Source of the DNA: an uncultured Lentisphaerota bacterium
Lineage (GTDB): Bacteria; Verrucomicrobiota; Lentisphaeria; Oligosphaerales; CAITYL01
Assembly (NCBI GenBank): GCA_903921725.1
Contig: CAIXRA010000028.1
Coordinates: forward strand, 61,051-125,050
Direction of reading: 5' to 3'
DNA length: 64,000 bases
Part shown: positions 61,317-64,000 of the stretch, one piece after another
Position numbering within the stretch: position 1 is the first letter of the stretch
Layout: every line of letters begins with the position of its first letter
Notes under the pieces: model-generated
Told to the model about the DNA's origin: nothing
What the model saw: the letters and a program-made list of their open reading frames with translations, nothing else
Databases searched by the model: none
Translations under genes and position numbers: made by a program

Positions 61317-63215
61317 TCAGCGCACGGCCTCCGCCGGTGCGATTGCGGACGCCATCCGGCAAAGTTCATCCAGATGGAACGGCTTGACGAGCACCGGCGG
61401 GGTGCCTGCAAGTGCTTGGAGCTTGCGCGCGGTCATCGGGTCACCGGTGACAAAAAGGAAGCGGCCGGCAATGTCGGAGTGCGTGCGCTTCAGCTGTTCC
61501 CACAAGGCGATGCCGTCGCCGTCCGGCATGCACACGTCGCAGATGATGAGGTCGGGAGTCTGCCGCCGGATTTTTTCCCCGGCGTCCGCGATGCTGCCGG
61601 AAGCGGTGGTGCTCCAGCCATGCCTGCGCAGGGCCGCGACCGTCATCTCCAGGACGGCCGGTTCGTCATCGACGACCAGCACGAAGCCCCTGGTGCCCGT
61701 AGCGGCGGCCGTGCTCGCGTTCTTCCGCTCATCCGGCACGGTCCGCTTGCCGGCGCCCGCCCCGATGGGGAGGCGGATGGAAAACCGGCTGCCTTTTCCG
61801 ACTTCGGTCTTGACGGAAACATCGCCGCCGTGGCTGCGGATGATTTCCTGTGAAACGGTGAGGCCGAGGCCGGTGCCCTGGTCGTCGCTCTTGGTGGTGA
61901 AGAACGGGTCGAAGATGTGTGGCAGGAGGTGTGGGGGGATGCCGGGGCCGTTGTCGGCAATCTCGATGAGGAGTTCGCGGCCGTCGTTGCAGACGGAGGT
62001 GGCGACGGTAATCTGCGGGGCGATGACCCTGGCGTCCCGCATGGCCTGGACCGCGTTGATGATCAGGTTCATGAATACCTGCTGGATCTGGTATTCGTCC
62101 AGCTCCATCACGGGAATCGATTCGGCGTACCGCCGCTGGACGGCAATGCTGTTGGTGCGGAAGTTGTAGGAGAGCAGGGAGAAGCAGCGCTCCAGGAGTT
62201 CGTGGACGTCCGCCGGTCCGCGGCGGTTGGTGCGCTGACGGCTGAAGTTCAGGAGATTTTCCACGATGCACGCCGTGCGCGACGCTTCCCGTTCAAGGAT
62301 ATTCAGGTTGTGCTCAAGTTCTTCCTTGGAGATGCGCGGATCCCGGCACAGCTCCGAAAACCCGAGAACGGCGGACAGCGGGTTGTTCAGTTCGTGCGCG
62401 ACGCCGGAGATCAGCTGCCCCAGCGCAGCCAGCTGCTCGGAACGGTACAGCTGCCGTTCCATCCGTTTCCGTTCGGTAAAATCCCGGAGCACGACGATTT
62501 TGCTGCGGTTTTTCCCGCCGTCATTTTCCACGATGGTCAGGATGCAGTGGATGTGCAGGCTGCCACCGGTTGCCCGGGCGCAGACCAGGTCCTCGTCAAC
62601 CGGCGTCCAAGCCTCAAGGATGGCGGCAATGCGTCTGCCGTCCTCCGCGCCCAACAGTCCTTCGGCTAGGGCGTGCCGCATGTTTTGATCCGGAAGCAGG
62701 CCCAGTTTCTCCCGCGCCGCCCGGTTGCTGAACGTGATGTGGTTTTTGCTGTCCAAAATCAGGATCATGTCGCTGGAATGGCTCATCACATTCTGGAGGT
62801 TTTCCAAGAACTGGGCCTGGTTGCGCGCCTCCTCCATGTTTTTTGAAAATTCGGAATGGATGCGGTTCAGCGACTGGGTCAGGGATATGAGCTCGTTCTG
62901 GATCCGGATCTCGTCTGGTTTTGCTCCCGCATGCAACGCGGGCGGCGCGAGGCGGTCAAGGGCGGCGCTGGTTTCCGAAAGATGGCGCAGGGTTGAGCCG
63001 AAGGAGCGCAGGACGACAAAGCCGCAGGCCAGCGATGCGGCGACAAAGGCGATGAGTGCGCCGATTTCAACTGTGGCGAGGGTCGAGCCGGCCGCCTCGT
63101 AAAACAGGAGCCAGATGCGGAAAATGGCGAGAATCGGCAGGACGGCAAGCAGGGAGAAGGACACCCACAGCAGCGCCTGAAAATTCCGATGGAACAAGGA
63201 TGCTGGTCGTGCCAT
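61317..63215 (-). CDS. Hybrid sensor histidine kinase with C-terminal receiver
   Basis: 632 residues: two N-terminal membrane helices (about 14-38 and 50-70) with almost no periplasmic loop, a HAMP-like/coiled linker, a PAS domain at about 140-255 (DMILILDSKNHITFSNRAA), HisKA with His274 in SGVAHELNNPLSAVLG, HATPase_c (NLIINAVQAM, IADNGPGIPP, GTGLGLTVSQEI), and a receiver domain at ~505-625 (VLVVDDEP, phosphoacceptor in IICDVCMPDGDG, VKPF). The small loop suggests membrane or cytoplasmic sensing. No partner regulator is adjacent. The promoter at 63312-63340 is strong. Confidence 0.92.
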   Translation of the reverse strand: MARPASLFHRNFQALLWVSFSLLAVLPILAIFRIWLLFYEAAGSTLATVEIGALIAFVAASLACGFVVLRSFGSTLRHLSETSAALDRLAPPALHAGAKPDEIRIQNELISLTQSLNRIHSEFSKNMEEARNQAQFLENLQNVMSHSSDMILILDSKNHITFSNRAAREKLGLLPDQNMRHALAEGLLGAEDGRRIAAILEAWTPVDEDLVCARATGGSLHIHCILTIVENDGGKNRSKIVVLRDFTERKRMERQLYRSEQLAALGQLISGVAHELNNPLSAVLGFSELCRDPRISKEELEHNLNILEREASRTACIVENLLNFSRQRTNRRGPADVHELLERCFSLLSYNFRTNSIAVQRRYAESIPVMELDEYQIQQVFMNLIINAVQAMRDARVIAPQITVATSVCNDGRELLIEIADNGPGIPPHLLPHIFDPFFTTKSDDQGTGLGLTVSQEIIRSHGGDVSVKTEVGKGSRFSIRLPIGAGAGKRTVPDERKNASTAAATGTRGFVLVVDDEPAVLEMTVAALRRHGWSTTASGSIADAGEKIRRQTPDLIICDVCMPDGDGIALWEQLKRTHSDIAGRFLFVTGDPMTARKLQALAGTPPVLVKPFHLDELCRMASAIAPAEAVR

Positions 63216-63311
63216 GCTTGATTTTCCCCTTCGCCCCGCTGTTCGTCACAAAAACGAACAACGCCCTTGGGCCATGGACAAACAACGCATTCTCCACCAA
63301 AAGTCAATAGG

Positions 63312-63340
63312 ACTATAAAACACAAAGCAATATTATGCAA
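63312..63340 (-). promoter_or_regulatory. Sigma70-like promoter of the hybrid histidine kinase
   Basis: On the minus strand, TTGCAT, 17-nt spacer, TATAGT, giving a start about 90 nt before the kinase ATG in a clearly AT-rich intergenic stretch. The best promoter match in the window. Confidence 0.75.
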
Positions 63341-63402
63341 CCGGAACGAATGGGACGATAGGAACACCCAGCCGGACCGGTGGAGCAAACGGCTGCGTCT
63401 CG

Positions 63403-64000
63403 TCAAATTTTCCAGCACCATCCATGGGTGTCCGCCAGATCGCCATACTGGATGCCGGTAATCTGCCGGTACAGGCGTTCCAGCGTCGGACCGCAGCCCT
63501 CCGCCGGCCCCGTCGTGTAGGAGCGGCCGCCGCGCACGACCTCGCATACCGGCGTGATGACCACCGCCGTGCCGCACGCCGCCACTTCGGCCATTTCCGC
63601 AATCTCTTCAAACGGCACCGGGCGCGCCTCGACCGGAATCCCCAGGTCGCGGGCAATCTGCTGGAGGCTGTCGTTGGTGATGCTCGGCAGGATGGAGGGT
63701 GATTGGGGGGTGACGTAGCGGCCGCCCTTGGTGATCCCCACGAAATTGGAGGTGCCGAACTCCTCGATGTACTTGTGCTCGCGCGCATCCAGGTAGAGCT
63801 CGACGGGGAACCCCCGGTCGTGCGCCACCATGTGCGGCTCCATGCTGGCGCCGTAATTTCCGCCCGCCTTCACGTTGCCCGTGCCCATCGGCGCCGCGCG
63901 GTCATAGTCGTCCAGCACCACCGCGCGCACCGGCTTGAAGCCGCCCTTGTAATAAGCACCCACCGGCATGACCATGACAAGGAAATGGTACTCGTCCGCC
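63403..64000 (-). CDS. ilvE: Branched-chain amino acid aminotransferase (5' end outside window)
   Basis: The C-terminal ~198 residues of a fold-type IV PLP aminotransferase. The frame is open to the window edge (upstream residues read ADEYHFLVMVMPVGAYYKGG), so the ATG of the ORF track at 63975 is internal. Seen are MGTGNVKAGGNYGAS with the PLP Lys, EFGTSNFVGI, PSILPSITNDSLQQIA, EEIAEMAEVAACGTAVVITPV and a normal end. It transaminates 2-oxo acids to leucine, isoleucine and valine, completing the pathway represented here by ilvD and leuA. Confidence 0.92.
   Translation of the reverse strand, partial: ADEYHFLVMVMPVGAYYKGGFKPVRAVVLDDYDRAAPMGTGNVKAGGNYGASMEPHMVAHDRGFPVELYLDAREHKYIEEFGTSNFVGITKGGRYVTPQSPSILPSITNDSLQQIARDLGIPVEARPVPFEEIAEMAEVAACGTAVVITPVCEVVRGGRSYTTGPAEGCGPTLERLYRQITGIQYGDLADTHGWCWKI

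Overview
The window is GC-rich DNA from a diderm bacterium. It carries LptF/LptG-type LPS export, lipoproteins, a PEP-CTERM surface protein, the MEP pathway gene ispE and a GT3-type glycogen synthase fused to an alpha-glucan phosphorylase. With many short dispersed intergenic repeats, this points to the PVC superphylum (Lentisphaerota, Kiritimatiellota or Verrucomicrobiota). That placement is inference, because no rRNA or other phylogenetic anchor lies in the window. I found no tRNA, rRNA, CRISPR array, complete insertion sequence or prophage.

Layout. 1-10 kb: a DinG-family helicase, a 0.55-kb repeat-filled gap, fabG, a secreted EEP-family hydrolase, nadD-rsfS, ispE, a Ser/Thr kinase and formate-THF ligase. 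10-16 kb: mreC behind a GAF-SpoIIE phosphatase, rsmG behind a small membrane protein, then leuA with a leader peptide and attenuator-like hairpin. 16-20.6 kb: a carbohydrate-utilisation patch with an AraC regulator, a 991-residue secreted protein with a likely (alpha/alpha) toroid, and the decayed C-terminus of a GH3 glycosidase. 20.8-32 kb: recN, a U32 peptidase, a lower-GC zinc-ribbon/membrane protein pair, a tRNA-dihydrouridine synthase, ilvD, rpsA and manA. 32-40 kb: an FGE-fold membrane protein, an LptG-type permease, an RDD protein, a GcvH-like lipoyl protein, pyrF, a mosaic hypothetical gene and thiE. 40-53 kb: one 4215-residue autotransporter-repeat/PEP-CTERM protein. 53-64 kb: a 5'-nucleotidase lipoprotein, the glycogen synthase/phosphorylase fusion, a divergent HTH-EIIA protein, an M29 aminopeptidase, a hybrid histidine kinase and the 3' part of ilvE.

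How genes work together. leuA, ilvD and ilvE cover branched-chain amino acid synthesis at three separate loci, and only leuA shows an attenuator-like leader. nadD and rsfS form the usual pair. The membrane protein and rsmG, RDD and lptG, and the membrane protein and pyrF are joined by 4-nt ATGA overlaps. The AraC gene sits directly upstream of the secreted carbohydrate-active protein, whose promoter carries an operator-like palindrome. The HTH-EIIA gene is divergent from the glycogen gene.

Most unusual signal. Several families of very short tandem repeats with 7-, 8-, 9- or 10-nt periods occur between genes and also inside conserved genes. In dus, manA and the U32 peptidase they are read through in frame as loop insertions. 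The clearest is a run of 17 in-register heptamers in dus with a 21-nt higher-order unit.
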